A DNA stretch of 64,000 nucleotides. It comes from Imbricaverruca yamaguchii (Eukaryota; Arthropoda; Thecostraca; Neoverrucidae). Of this stretch, positions 10,925 to 24,300 are shown one piece after another (position 1 is the first letter of the stretch; every line of letters starts with the position of its first letter). The stretch covers positions 1,632,501-1,696,500 of the forward strand of contig JAOTOL010001625.1 in NCBI GenBank assembly GCA_034440575.1, given 5' to 3'. Both the position numbers and the translations under genes were made by a program. The notes under the pieces are model-generated. The model saw only the letters and a program-made list of their open reading frames with translations. It ran no database searches and was not told the origin of the DNA.

Positions 10925-13900
10925 GTGAGCCTCGCTGCTGCAGCCCGCAGACGGTCGCCGCCCCTGGCGACTGCCGACCCGTCCCCGAGTCACGAGCGGT
11001 GAGCTACTCTGGACACGGGCTGCGAGTCACCCTGCAGGCAGACTGTGTACTATCTTGGGACAGGCTGTGAGTTACCCTGGGGACATGCCATGAGTTACTC
11101 TGATGACAGGCTGTGAGTTTCTCTGGGGACTGACTGTGAGTTACGACGGGGACAGGCTGTGAGTTACTCTGATGATAGGCTGTGAGTTACCCTGGGGACA
11201 GGCTGTGAGTTACTCTGGGGCAGACTGTGAGCTACTCTGATGAGAGGCTGTGGGTTGCTTTGGGGACAGACCGTGAGTTACCATGGGGACAGGCTGTGAG
11301 TTGCTCTGATGACCGGCTATGAGTTACTCTGATGACAGGCTGTGAGTTATTCTGATGATAGACGGCGAGCCACCCTGTGGACAGGCTGTGAGTTGCTCTG
11401 ATGGTTGGCTGTGAGTTATTCTGATCATAGGCTGTGAGTTGCTCTGAGGACAGGCTGTGGTTTGCAATGCTAGGCGGTGAGCTATCCCGGGGACCAGCTG
11501 TATGCTAACCTAGGAACAAGCCGTGAGTTGACATGGTGGCATTGAAACCGAACCAATACCGAACTGAAATTGTCCGCGGTCCCTCGATACGAGCGCGTCT
11601 TTGGCGTTTTCCCCAGACGTTAATCGGAAACCGAAGTTCTGAAGAGTTTGTTACAGACTGCAGGCCGTGGACTCGACCACTGGGACAGGCGCTAACTTGT
11701 TACGTAATGGAAAGTGGGGATGTTCTCGCCACTCCGGCGATAAATTTGTCCGTACCGCATCAATTGCAACTGATCAAAGGCGTGACCACATCATAGATAC
11801 CTAGGTGGCGCTATTAATACCAACCGTTCTGCCGTTCAACCGCCAACCGTTCAGTGTTCAACCGCCAACCGTTCAGTGTTCAACTCCCGAGCGTTCAGTG
11901 TTCAACCGCCAACCGTTCAGTGTTCAACCGCAAACCGTTCAGTGTTCAACTGCCGAACGTGCAGTGTTCAACTGCCGAGCGTTCAGCGATCTTCGCACGC
12001 AACGCGCGTTGCTTGGCACAGATTGAGCCGCGGCCAGGACTTCAGTCCTACGGTCAGAGCTCCAGTCCTATGGCCCCAAGACTCTAGTCTAGCTCACCGC
12101 TCAGTCGGCGCTACATCGCAGATGTCACGTGTGTCCACTCCGCGACCGGTGGTCGGCTGACCACGCGGCCACCCTGTGACCGGTGGTCGGCTGACCACGC
12201 GGCCACCCTGTGACCGGGTGTCGGCTGACCATGCGGCCACCCTGTGACCGGTGGTCGGCTGACCACGCGGCCACCCTGTGACCGGGTGTCGGCTGACCAC
12301 CGACCACCCTGTGACCGGTGGTCGGCTGACCACGCGGCCACTCTATGACCGGTGGTCGGCTGACCACGCGGCCACCCTGTGACCGGTGGTCGGCTGACCA
12401 CGCGGCCACCCTGTGACCGGTGGTCGGCTGCCAGTCTGCGGTGCGAATGGTTCACGGCTCCGTGCCGCGGCGATGGCGTTATGGCGTGCGCTTTATCGCC
12501 GGCCGCCAGAAGGCCGGCCGACGTTGGGCCGCCAGCAGACGGCCGCCGCTGTAATGTTGCCGCCACACCGCTCATCCTCTCCAGAGTGGGTCGGCAGCGG
12601 TGGGTCCAGTGTGCGTCCAGTGTGGGTCCAGTGTGGGTCCAGTGTGGGTCCAGTGTGAGTACAGTGTGCGTCCAGTGTGGGTCCAGCGGTGGGTCCAGTT
12701 CCAGTGTGGGTCCAGTGTGTGTCCAGTGTGCGTTCAGTGTGGGTCCAGTGTGGGTCCAGTGTGGGTCCAGTGTGGGTCCAGTGTGCGTCATCAATGGTGG
12801 GTCGGCAGTGGTGGGTCAGCAGCGGTGGGTCCAGTGTGGGTCGGCAGCCGTGGGTCCAGTGTGGGTCGTGCGGCTGCCAGAAAGTGGCCATTGCCAGTCG
12901 ATCAGACCGCAAACAGCCAGATGTGGCACAGCGCTGTGCCTGTGACACAGCGCTGTGGCTATGACACAGCGCTGTGGCTGTGACACAGCGCTGTGGCTAT
13001 GACACAGCGCTGTGGCTATGACACAGCGCCGTGGCTGTGGCACAGCGCCGTGCGACGGTGCTCACAACTCTGAGCTGAGACGCTCGAAACGTCGTGTGCC
13101 TGACCTGCATGGATCCAGCCGGATCCAGGCCACCCAATGCTCGCGGTGTGTGGAGGTCCCAACCAAGGCACCCAACCTGCCGTGGTCCGTTTACTGTCCC
13201 AATACGCTTATCTGGAGCCAATTGCAGTATGCTGCGTGCAGTTGAACAGCAGATAGTTGAAGAATCCAGACTATGCATGATATATTTGCGTAGCGCACTG
13301 GAGTTAAATCTACCCCGAAGTCACCGGATAACAAGCATTGCACTGTTGCTGATGCAACATAACGAACTCTCCCGAGTGGCCAGAACTTGACTAAACTTCG
13401 CCTCGTCGAACACACTCATCGACCTAATCGAAATCAGTTTGCTCCCCGAGGCAGTTGTGAGACCGATTCTTGTGTCGGAGGAGGCGCCGGATCCCGTGTG
13501 TGGTCCTCGGCGTTGTGTATTTAGTTTAAAGTACATCTACGCAACTGCTGGCTATTGATGCACGGGATGGAGGTAAATAAATCAGCTGACCGCAGTGTGT
13601 TGGGAGCAAAGGACGTAGGAATTAGGGAAGTTGCAGTCTAGAGTACTGCGGCCAGTCGGCACGGACTCAATAGACTGCAACACGGATAAGGGCGCAAGGT
13701 CAGGGGTACAAGGTCAATGAATGGAAGGATAGTCAAATATTAAGGACAAGGTAGTGATGTTCGTCTGCACAAATTGTACGATAAAACAAAAGCAATGGTG
13801 AGTGGTGGCGTGCTTGACCAGATTCGTTCGGACGCTATCGTGGTACCTACCTGTTTCACTCTGTTCCTGTCGTACTCAATCTAACATGCATTGAGCTGTT

Positions 13901-16900
13901 TAATTTCTTAATTGCATATTTTCTAGATGCTGAAAGTTCTTCTCCGTGGCAATACAGTTTTCAGGTTCATTACAACAATAGACCACAAGGCTGCAAAATC
14001 CGAATACTTTGTTCGTCATGCCGCTCTTGGTCTCTTCTTTGCCATCTAAGTATAACTGAATCACATATAAATTGAAACCAAACACTCACAGGGTTCGATT
14101 GGTGTAATTGCAATTAAAATTAGGCGTGAGTACAGCACAGAGTAAAAAGCAAGCCTACCGAGTATAAACTTTCTACCTGATTTAATTCTGCCGAAAACGG
14201 TTACTTTTCTAGAGCAATAGATATATGTATGTCCATGCCGAACCCCTGACTATACTGATCCTCGGATATCTGAGGTATGGCTGGCAGCGTACACCACACA
14301 GCACCACACCACACCACACCACACCACACAACACCATACTACACTGCACCACACCACACCACACCACATCACACAACACCATACTACACTGCACCACACC
14401 ACACCACACCACACCACATCACACAACACCACACCACACCACACAACACCATACTGCACTGCACCACACCACACCACACACCACACCACACCACACCACA
14501 CCACACCACACCACACCACACCACACCACACCACACCACACCACACCACACCACACCACACCACACCACATCACACAACACCACATCACACCACACCACA
14601 CCACACCATACTACACTGCACCACACCAAACCACACCACCCCACACACCACACCACACCACACCACACCACACCACACCACACCACACCACACACACACA
14701 CCACACCACACCACATCACATCACACAACACCACACCACATCACACCACATCACACAACACCACACCACACAACACCATACTACACTGCACCACACCACA
14801 CCACACCACACCACACCACACCACACCACACCACACCACACCACACCACACCACACCACACCACATCACACAACACCACACCACACCACACCACATCACA
14901 CAACACCACACCACACAACACCATACTACACTGCACCACACCACACCACACCATACTACACCACACCACACCACACCACACCACACCACAACACACCACA
15001 CCGCACCGAATTGGGAGGGTGCTGGGAGCTGCCGGTGATGTCAGGTGTTACCGACTGAAAAGCCGTCCTTGGCGGTGAAGCTTGGCACTTCTGGCCGAAC
15101 GGCCAAGGTGCAGTATACCGAGATCTGGGCAGGATCGGGACCGAAACAGGCGAGAAGCTTGCCAGGCGTACACAAATCCGGGTGCTCGACCTTCTGGGCC
15201 GCGGGGGAAACACTGGGAAGCGAGCCACATCACGGGCCCGCCAACTAATCCTGACCGTGACGTATGCAGACGCCGGTAGCCTGTCGTCGTCTGGGCGGTG
15301 GCAGACGGCCGACATTTCGCAGGGTACAACTACCCATCAGCACGGCACGCGGTTGGTAGTCGGCGACGCCGACTGTAGAAGCCGAAGCGTGTCGTACCAG
15401 CCCGCGGCGATGTCGGTCTAATTTCATTCATGAGCCGGACGGCCTGCTGCCGTCCAGTTGCCAGGTGGGCCGACTCCGTGATTCCGCTCGAGTGACTTGA
15501 TTGTGTCATGTCCTGCGGCGCTTTGTGGAACTGATCGATCGACGCGCGAATTGGCTCAAATTCGCCGAATGATTGCGCGCGAGTGGAAGCCCGACAGGGC
15601 CTGAGACTGGCTCCAGGGAGCGTTGTCTATCAGACGGACGTCAACTCGCGGCCGCGGGCCCCTTCCTCAGCGCATCTAGGACGTTCGCGCGTCTGTGCCG
15701 ACGACTATTGCTATGTGCGTGGACTTCTTCGCAAGCATCGCGCGCGTTGAGAGTGGCCAGCTTCATTTGACCGTCTGCTCAGAATTGAATGACGTCACAG
15801 TCGGCGCAGCATCCGCCGGCGAAGTGATTCGGATGGCTGATGACCGTCGGCTTCGTCTCGCGAGACTCGAAGATGGTGGGCGATTGGCCAGGGCTGACGT
15901 GACTAATTGGCCGAGGCTGACGTGACTAATTGGTCAGAGGCTCGCGTGCCCGACTGATTGGGCCCATCTGATGTGCGCTGGCCAGCTGATTGGGGCGCAT
16001 CGTCAGCTGACTCGTTAGACCCGCCCCCCGACCTGGAGCCGGGGCGGGCCGATCCGATGATCTTTTGTACCGTGTGCACGGAGTAGATCCGCCTTTTGTA
16101 CCGTGTGCACGGAGTAGATCCGCCTTTTGTACCATGTGCACGGAGTAGATCCGCCTTTTGTACCGTGTGCACGGGAGTAGACCCGCCTTTTGTACCGTGT
16201 GCACGGGAGTAGACCCGCCTTTTGTACCATGTGCACGGGAGTAGACCCGCCCTTTGTACCGTGTGCACGGGAGTAGACCCGCCTTTTGTACCGTGTGCAC
16301 GGGAGTAAACCCGCCCTTTGTACCGTGTGCACTGGAGCAGACCCGCCTTTTGTACCGCATACTACTGATGCTACAACACTAGTGTGGCTACGACCTAGCC
16401 GCTATGGAGGTCACACTGCTAGGAGAAACCCGTTACGACAAGGTAGCAGTGAATAATTATGGATGGTATGGAGAGCATATACATGAACATGACGTGTATG
16501 CCTTGTCGTGACTGACCATGAAGTGTGTATCGAGTCACGACTGACCTTTTTTACACGTGCGAAGCCCAACTAATATGGAATGTACAGTTAAAGTGTGACT
16601 CACACCCACATAATCGGCCGACAATAAAGCAGCACCTCATAACGGTCCACATGATGTTTCCGTCTTCACTTGTGTATGATTGTCGCAACACTTCGTAACA
16701 CTTCGCATTGTGCACAATGTACCTATACGTAATATTGGCTTTCCATATCCCCATGTGTATGAACTTGATAAAAGGACTGTAAAGTACAGGTAATTAAATT
16801 CCTGACCTTACGTTATTTAATTCGGCTTCACTCATTTCGTTAATTAGAAAGCATTGCGGTTGCTATAGTTATCTGTATTAATTGTTAAAATTTGAATTAA

Positions 16901-19900
16901 CATAAAGTATGAAAACCAGGACTTTTTGGCCCGCGTACGCGATCCCTATGAAATTCAAAGTATTCATATTTTGGTGCCAATGGATTTCCCATGGCTCCAC
17001 TGATAAGATAGACCTGTGGAAGCGATAACTTGTCATAAAGCTAGCGAATGGAACATACCTAGTGCGTGCCTCTTGGTGGCATGCGAGTGCGACTTGATCG
17101 TCATTCGACCAGAGAAATTCCACAACTCCGTCACTGACACAATGTTCGGCTCCGAATCCGGAGACAAATTGCATGGGCATTTATATGCCTACCTCCTGCA
17201 TGCGTATCGCCATCGCCCGTAGCCCACAACCAAGCCGTGTGACCCCGGCCGCACCGTCAGCCTGACGAGGTCAGCGGTGACCTTTGTCGTGAACGTGACC
17301 TTTTCGGCAGGACGGATTCATCCCCGTGGTAGAGGACGCTGAGGCCGACAGCAGCTTCCCCGAACAGGAGGATAAGCTGCAGATCTACTTCGCACATCTG
17401 CAGGTAACTGGGTCAAGGTGTCAGGGGTCACGGTGCCAGTATCACGCTCATCCCGCAGTGCGGCCGATGAGACACGAACGCGTGAGAAGAGGCGCAAGAC
17501 GAAGAGCGGGCTGGAACAAAGACGACAGTTGATACTGAACAATCCGCCCGGGGCGACGCGCGCTGATTCGCATGAAAAGCGGTACGCCTTGTGGTGCATA
17601 CCTCGAGCCAATCATCACCGTGGCATCCAACGGCAGACAGCCCGTATCCTGAGCCGAGATGAAATAAAAGCACCGTGTATTAGAGAGAGCATCAGTTGGC
17701 TCCTCGCTACATTTGGAGATTGGACCTTCATTAATGTACCCCGTTGAAAAGACCGTCAGTGCTATTAGCAGTACCATTTTCGCCTGTTGGTGATATTATC
17801 AGTGATATGCTCTGTGTCATTACTTAGGTGCAAGTGACATCATCAGTGACATTATTTAGCTATGAAGTAACACCATCTATCCATCAGTGACATTATCGAC
17901 TTCACCCAGTCTGTTGTTCATGTTCATGTTGTTCGTTGTTGTTCATGCGTTCAAATGTAACGCACCAAACGTAGCAACGCTGTGAAATACCAACGGAAGT
18001 CCTATAAACCTATCGATTTCCTATGAAGTATAGCCGTACGTACCACAGCTTGCAGTTCAACTTGAAACTTTTGTTTTTTAGGAAAACCGGATATTTCATT
18101 TGACCTGGAAGGTCAACCATTAACCCAAGGTGTCAGAATTGGGTGTAAATTGTGATATCACGGACAGAGCATGCTCACTGAGCAGCTTTGTCCCGCTTCG
18201 CTTGGGCGTACGGTTTCATCACCAGTAAGCTGCACCACCATGCCTGGTGAAGGGGAAATACATTTGAATAATGATGATTGATCCAAATTTGGATGTGCAT
18301 TCATCTCTAATTGTTTAATGCGAATCCGAAATATTTTACCACAGCATGTGCATGGCTTCAGCACAAGACTAAAGTCTAAAGAGCTGATTTTGAAGCGCCC
18401 ATGAATAAGCAACACCCCTATGTTTGGTTGAATAGGCAAATTGCATTGTTCATGTCATGGATGGAGACCAGGTATAACATCCAGGTATCAAGGCGTGGTA
18501 GGAATCGGGACAGGGAATCACATCCAGGTATCAACGGCACGGTATAGATCAAGGTCAGGCATTACATCCAGGCATGAATGACATAATGACAGTACATAAA
18601 TCGAGGTCACGTGTCAATGACGTAGTATCTATCACATCAGGATCATGGATCGAGACCATGCACCGCATCAAGGTATCAACGGCTTGGCATGAACCGGGAC
18701 CAGGCCTAACATTCAGGCATCGATGACGTGATATGAATCGAGATCAAGCATCCACTGTGCCGTAGCGAAATGCGGTCGAACCATTGATGTCCGAGATGTG
18801 GAGGGTCGGTGGCTGCTCTCTCGGTGGGAGCCGCTCGCCAGCTGGGGAAGCCGTACAACAACAGCTCCGGCAGTTTGAACAAGCACTCGATCGCACCGCG
18901 TTACGACCCGGATGCACTCGAGCAATTCACAGCTGACCTGTAAAGTGCGCCGCAAGCTCCTGACCTGTGGATTGTGAACCCCTGACCTGTGGATTGTAAG
19001 CCCCTGATTGAAGTCGAACGCACCCACGGCGCGTCGGTGCGTTCTCTGTTAACTCTGTTGATTTTCCTCCTGGCTGCCGGGCCTCAGCGTGTTGTCTATT
19101 CAGCGGGGTGGTTAGCAATAACACGCGATGACCTGGCGCTGTTTTGGTCCGTCAGTGTGGCCGTGCCGCTGCCTGGCTCATTATGGCTGTTTTATTAACA
19201 CTGTAGGGACCAGACTAAAACAAAGAAAAATACTCCGAGTTATTGTCGGGGTGGCTACATGGGTCAGGGTCCTATTGCTGAACAGAACTTGTTGCGGTAG
19301 CCGTGGTCCATGGTCCGTCACAGCTGATCCGTGAATTCCGGTTCAGCAGCATAGTTTTGACTGGGAGTTTGCCGTGCCAGCAATGTACCGACCCAGCCGC
19401 CCCAGTGCCGCGTCCCCGGCCTTATCGGGCCAGTTGCCAACCGACCTTTGCAACCAGTGAAGCGACTTGAACCTGCCTCGCCAGTACAGAGGAGACCGAA
19501 GCAAGCCAGCGCTCTGGCCAACTGGGATACCGGGGCGACTGAGATGTCAGCTGAACAGTTATAAGCTTACATATAACTGTCATCTGCAAGCTGATAAACG
19601 TATCGGCTATAAGCTTACCTACAACTGTCATGTGCACGGTGGCAAATGCATCCGCTATAAGCTTTCCTCGAATTTTCCACCTAAGTGCGAGCTGTCGCTG
19701 AGCGGCGCGTGAGTCGACAGCGCGTCGGGCTGGCCGTGAGGAGGCGTGGGGAGGTGTGGGGAGGCGTGGGGAGGCGTGAAGAGGCGTGGGGAGGCACGGG
19801 GAGGTGTGGGGAGGCGTGGGGAGGCGAGGGGAGGCGAGGGGAGGCGTGGGAGGCGTGGGAAGGCGTGGGGAGGCGTGGGGAGGCGTGGGGAGGCGTGGGG

Positions 19901-21280
19901 AGGCGTGGGGAGGCGTGGGAGGCGTGGGATATGTGGGGAGGCGTGGAAGGCGTGGGGAGACGTGGGGAGGCGTAGGGAGGCGCCCACCTCCCGGGGAAGT
20001 GCCAAACTGTCCTCCCTGCACGCTGAGATGTGATAGAACGCACATAGAAGAACGGCCACGGGACGTCCGCATGCCATCACAAGCCCTGCGCCTATCTAGG
20101 TACACCAAATGAGGGACTGGGGTCACGAACATCAACCATTGACCTCAAGGCGCTCTTTTCAACTGCGAGGTGCATGCGTGATGCAGCCAACAGGTCAGAG
20201 CCGGCGCATCAACGCGGGGATCGGTGGAGCAGGCACGTGAAGATCGCTTCCGAGTTCTCAGCGACAGACACCATTGATCCACTCCGAAGTAGATTGCTTC
20301 CATGCCCTGCCTGCAGGGCTGATATCCGTTATTTTGATTTTTGGTGCATCGTTCAAACCTTGATCACCTAGCGCATGTAGCAGCTGGATAGGTTAATGTG
20401 AAGCTCATTACAGAGCCCGGACGTCAGTGTTAGTACCAAGTGGACTACTGGGGCCCAGTGTGGACTACTCATGTGGACTCCCCAGTGGACTACTGGGGCC
20501 CAATGGCCCCAGTAGTCCACGTCTCCCTTCCCGCTCCTATCACTGTGCAATCTGAGCCAATTTCCCCGGTAATCACTCCTCCAGTGCTCGTAAATACCGT
20601 GCTTAGAGCGCCCCGAGACCACGCCACCGTGTATCAGGAGAAGAATCTCGGGCGCTTTTATGACGCATTCGACTGTCAGGCCGTATAGCGTCGCCAGCCG
20701 CTCCACGGCGATTGGCTGCCGGTGGACTGCCACCGTATATCAGCGGCGCCGTATTGCCAGCCTGGAGCGGTAGGCACAGGCAGCTCGACTGCGGGGGGGG
20801 GGCTCAGCTCGGCTGTGTGGGGGGGGCTCGGCTCGGCTGTGGGGGATGGGGGCTCGGCTCGGCTGTGGGGAGCCCTGGCTCGAGTGTGGGAGGCCTCGGA
20901 TCGACTGTGGAGGAGGGGATGGAGGCGCCTCGCCTCGGCTCGGCTGTGGGGGGCGCGCCTCAGCTCGGCTGGGGGGGGGCGCCTCAGCTCGGCTGTGGGG
21001 GGGATTGGGGCTCGGCTCGGCTGTGGGGAGCCCTGGCTCGAGTGTGGGAGGCCTCGGATCGACTGTGGAGGAGGGGATGGCGGTGCCTCGGCTCGGCTGT
21101 GGGGGGGGGGAGGCTCTGCTCAGCTGTGGGGGCCCTGACTCGACTGGGGGGCGCCTCGGCTCGGCTATGGGGAGGCGCCTCTGCTCGACTGTCGGGGGGG
21201 GCGGCTCGACTGATGAGCGCATCACCGTCGGGGAAGCGCCGCATTGCCATTCTGGAATGGCCGGCACAGTCACCTTGAGT

Positions 21281-21341
<61 letters not shown>

Positions 21342-24300
21342 AGGTGTGGGGAGGGGGGGGGGCACGTCGGCTCGGCCGCGGCAGCGTGAGCAGCGCAGGC
21401 CGGACTGTCCTGGCTGTCGTCGGCGCCTGTGCTGCCGCCGGCGCCCACGTTTTCGCACGCCTTTCCGCTAGTCCGCGCACGTGCCAGTCGTACCTGACGG
21501 CCATACAGTCCGGCCGGCCGACGGCGTCCGGCTCGCCCGGCCGTCGGCGGCCGATATTGGCGCCGCTCCTGTCGCGCTGTGAGCGCCGGACCGACGCTTC
21601 AGGGCGCGCCGGCTGCCCGGCTCATCTCGTGCCCATCTCGCCGCCTCCTCGCCGGCCGTAAAGGCGGCCGGCGACACTTGTGGTGCACGGGCGCGTGAGC
21701 AATAGACCACGGCTCGCGATGGCGAGGCGAGCAGAGCAGGAGCAGAGCAGGGGCTCGCCTGGCAGATTTGGAACGGGGGACGGACAAGGGTAGGGGAGGG
21801 GCAAGGGCAGGGGGGGGGCAACGGCAGCGGGAGTGGAAAGGGCAGGGGGAGAGGAAAGCATAGGGGGAGGGGCAAGGGTATGGGGAGGGACGAGGGTAGG
21901 GGAAGGGACAAGGGAAGGGGAGGGGCAACGGCAGCGGGAGTGGCAAGGGTAGGGGGAGTGGCAAGGGTAGGGGGAGAGGCAAGGGTATGGGGAGGGACGA
22001 GGGTAGGAGAGGTGTGTCCATTTGCTACAGCGGAGGCCACCGGCACCGCCCGGTTGACTCTGGTCCCGCTAAAGCAATAGGACAGGTCCGTTAACTGCGG
22101 GGGCCCTCGCAGTCGGCATGGCAGACGGGCCCTAGTGCAGTGGGGTCGGGTGAGGGGAGGGGAGGACAGTGGAATTCCCAGCGTAGAAGAGCTTTCGCTT
22201 GAGACATATGGAGCTTTCTGGAAACATGCTATTTCAAAATTCCTGCTCCCAGTTCGAGATCTGTCCTACGCGCTCCGTGGGAGAGAGCTAGAGCCAAGGA
22301 ATCGGCTGGATTTTAGGATTGAAATCTTCGGATCTTCAATCGTCGGTTTCAACAAGTTGGAAGTATATTCGAATATATTCTAGCCGTCTGTTCGATTATC
22401 TTGCCATTTCTGGCGCAATGGCATCCTTCCATCTTGAAGCCGACATAAAGGCATTTCATTGATGGGTTAAAATGCCTCTGAACATTTCTATTTGAGGAAG
22501 AATGTCTGCTTCCGTTATGTTTTGTGGTCCGAAACATGACGCAATTATTCAACGATCGTGTGGGACTCGCTTGGAAAAAATGGCATTCAAACCACTACAA
22601 TTAAAACATTGAATATACGATTCTTAAAGTACCCGACAATGATGGTCAGTTGCGCCCAGAGACGCACATAGGGAGGCCTCAGCACCAAAAATTACACGAG
22701 ATCAAACGATAACTTGTGAGATTTTCGCCACGTAAAACCCGAAACATTCGTCTCGCCTTGCATGCCGGTAGCTTTCTCTGGTTCATCGCATACATGGGGG
22801 TCTTGAACCGCTTTAGAAAATGCTCGCTGCGCCACTGGTTACATCCATTCTATCTGTGCATACTGCAAAGACTGTTCTGGCGTCACCTCTTCCCATGACA
22901 TCAGAGTTGTTCGACCTATTGTCAGGTCATCAGCCAGGTGACGCGAGTGGGAGCAGAACACAGAGTAGCAGTGCTGTGAGGGAAGTTGCGTCAAATTCCA
23001 ACTCTGCTTATATGGACTCTGATGGAGTACACGAGTGGTCATCGGACGTTTAAGTGGCATTTTCCGCAATATGTGTGGGCAGGGTGGTGCCGGTCGGTGT
23101 GGGCTGGGTGGTGCCGGTGCGTGTCCCCCAGGGCTGGGTGGTGTCGGCACGTGTCCCCAGGGCAGGGTGGTGCCGGTGCGTGTCCCCCAGGGCTGGGTGG
23201 TGTCGGCACGTGTCCCCAGGGCAGGGTGGTGCCGGTGCGTGACCCCCAGGGCAGGGTGGTGCCGGTGCGTGACCCCCAGGGCAGGGTGGTGCCGGTGCGT
23301 GTCCCCCAGGGCTGGGTGGTGCCGGTGCGTGTCCCCCAGGGCTGGGTGGTGCCGGTGCGTGTCCCCCAGGGCAGGGTGGTGCCGGTGCGTGTCCCCCAGG
23401 GCTGGGTGGTGCCGGTGCGTGTCCCCCAGGGCAGGGTGGGGCCGGCCCGTGTGAGCAGGGTGGTGCCGGTGCGTGTCCCCCAGGGCAGGGTGGTGCCGGT
23501 GTGTGTCCCCCAGGGCTGGGTGGTGCCGGTGCGTGTCCCCCAGGGCTGGGTGGTGCCGCCCGGTGTCCGGACCGGCAGCACGGCGGCTCCCGCCGACCTG
23601 GATCGATACTGGCCGGGTACTGTTGTCGCGCCGGTACCAATGTCCGCACCAATGTCTCACATCGCCGACTAATGGCTGCCCAGCGACCGTGGAACGCAGC
23701 CGCTGCCACTGCCGCTCCGCCACACATCCGTCAGCTAAAGCCCGCCACAGACCACCATCAGACCACTAACAGACCAGCAGAGGTGAGCCCAGCCCGTCCC
23801 CCTCCTTGCCACTCCACTACACCTGCATCAGCTAATTATTGCTACACACCACCAGCAGACCACCAACAAGAGCGACCCCAGCCCCCTGCTACTCTACCAC
23901 ACCTACGTCAGCGAATGCTCGCCACAAATCTCCACCAGACCACCTACAGACCATCAACGGAGGTGAGCGCAGCCTAGCCAGCCACTCCCTGCCAACCCAC
24001 CACACCTCCACCACCTACTGACCGCCACAGACCACCAGCAGACCACTAACAGACCAGCAGAGGTGAGCCCAGCCCGTCCCCCTCCATGCCTCTCCACTAC
24101 ACCTGCATCAGCTAATTATTGCTACACACCATCAGCAGGCCACCAACAAGAGCGACCTCAGCCCCCTGCTACTCTACCACACCTACATCAGCTGATGCTC
24201 GCCATAAATATCCACCAGACCAGCTACAGACCACCAACAGAGGTGAACGCAGCCTAGCCAGCTACTCCCAGCCAACCCACCACACCTCCACCACCTACTG

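Noticed and set aside
14225..15058. Long His/Thr/Pro ORFs
   Set aside because: They come entirely from the ACCAC pentamer satellite, which is open in many frames on both strands.
16061..16358. CRISPR-like array of about 32-bp direct repeats
   Set aside because: The units abut without unique spacers, the window is eukaryotic with spliced genes, and there are no cas genes. It is a minisatellite.
22839..23723. 294-codon His/Pro-rich minus-strand ORF
   Set aside because: Product of the 30-bp minisatellite; an equally long ORF exists on the other strand.
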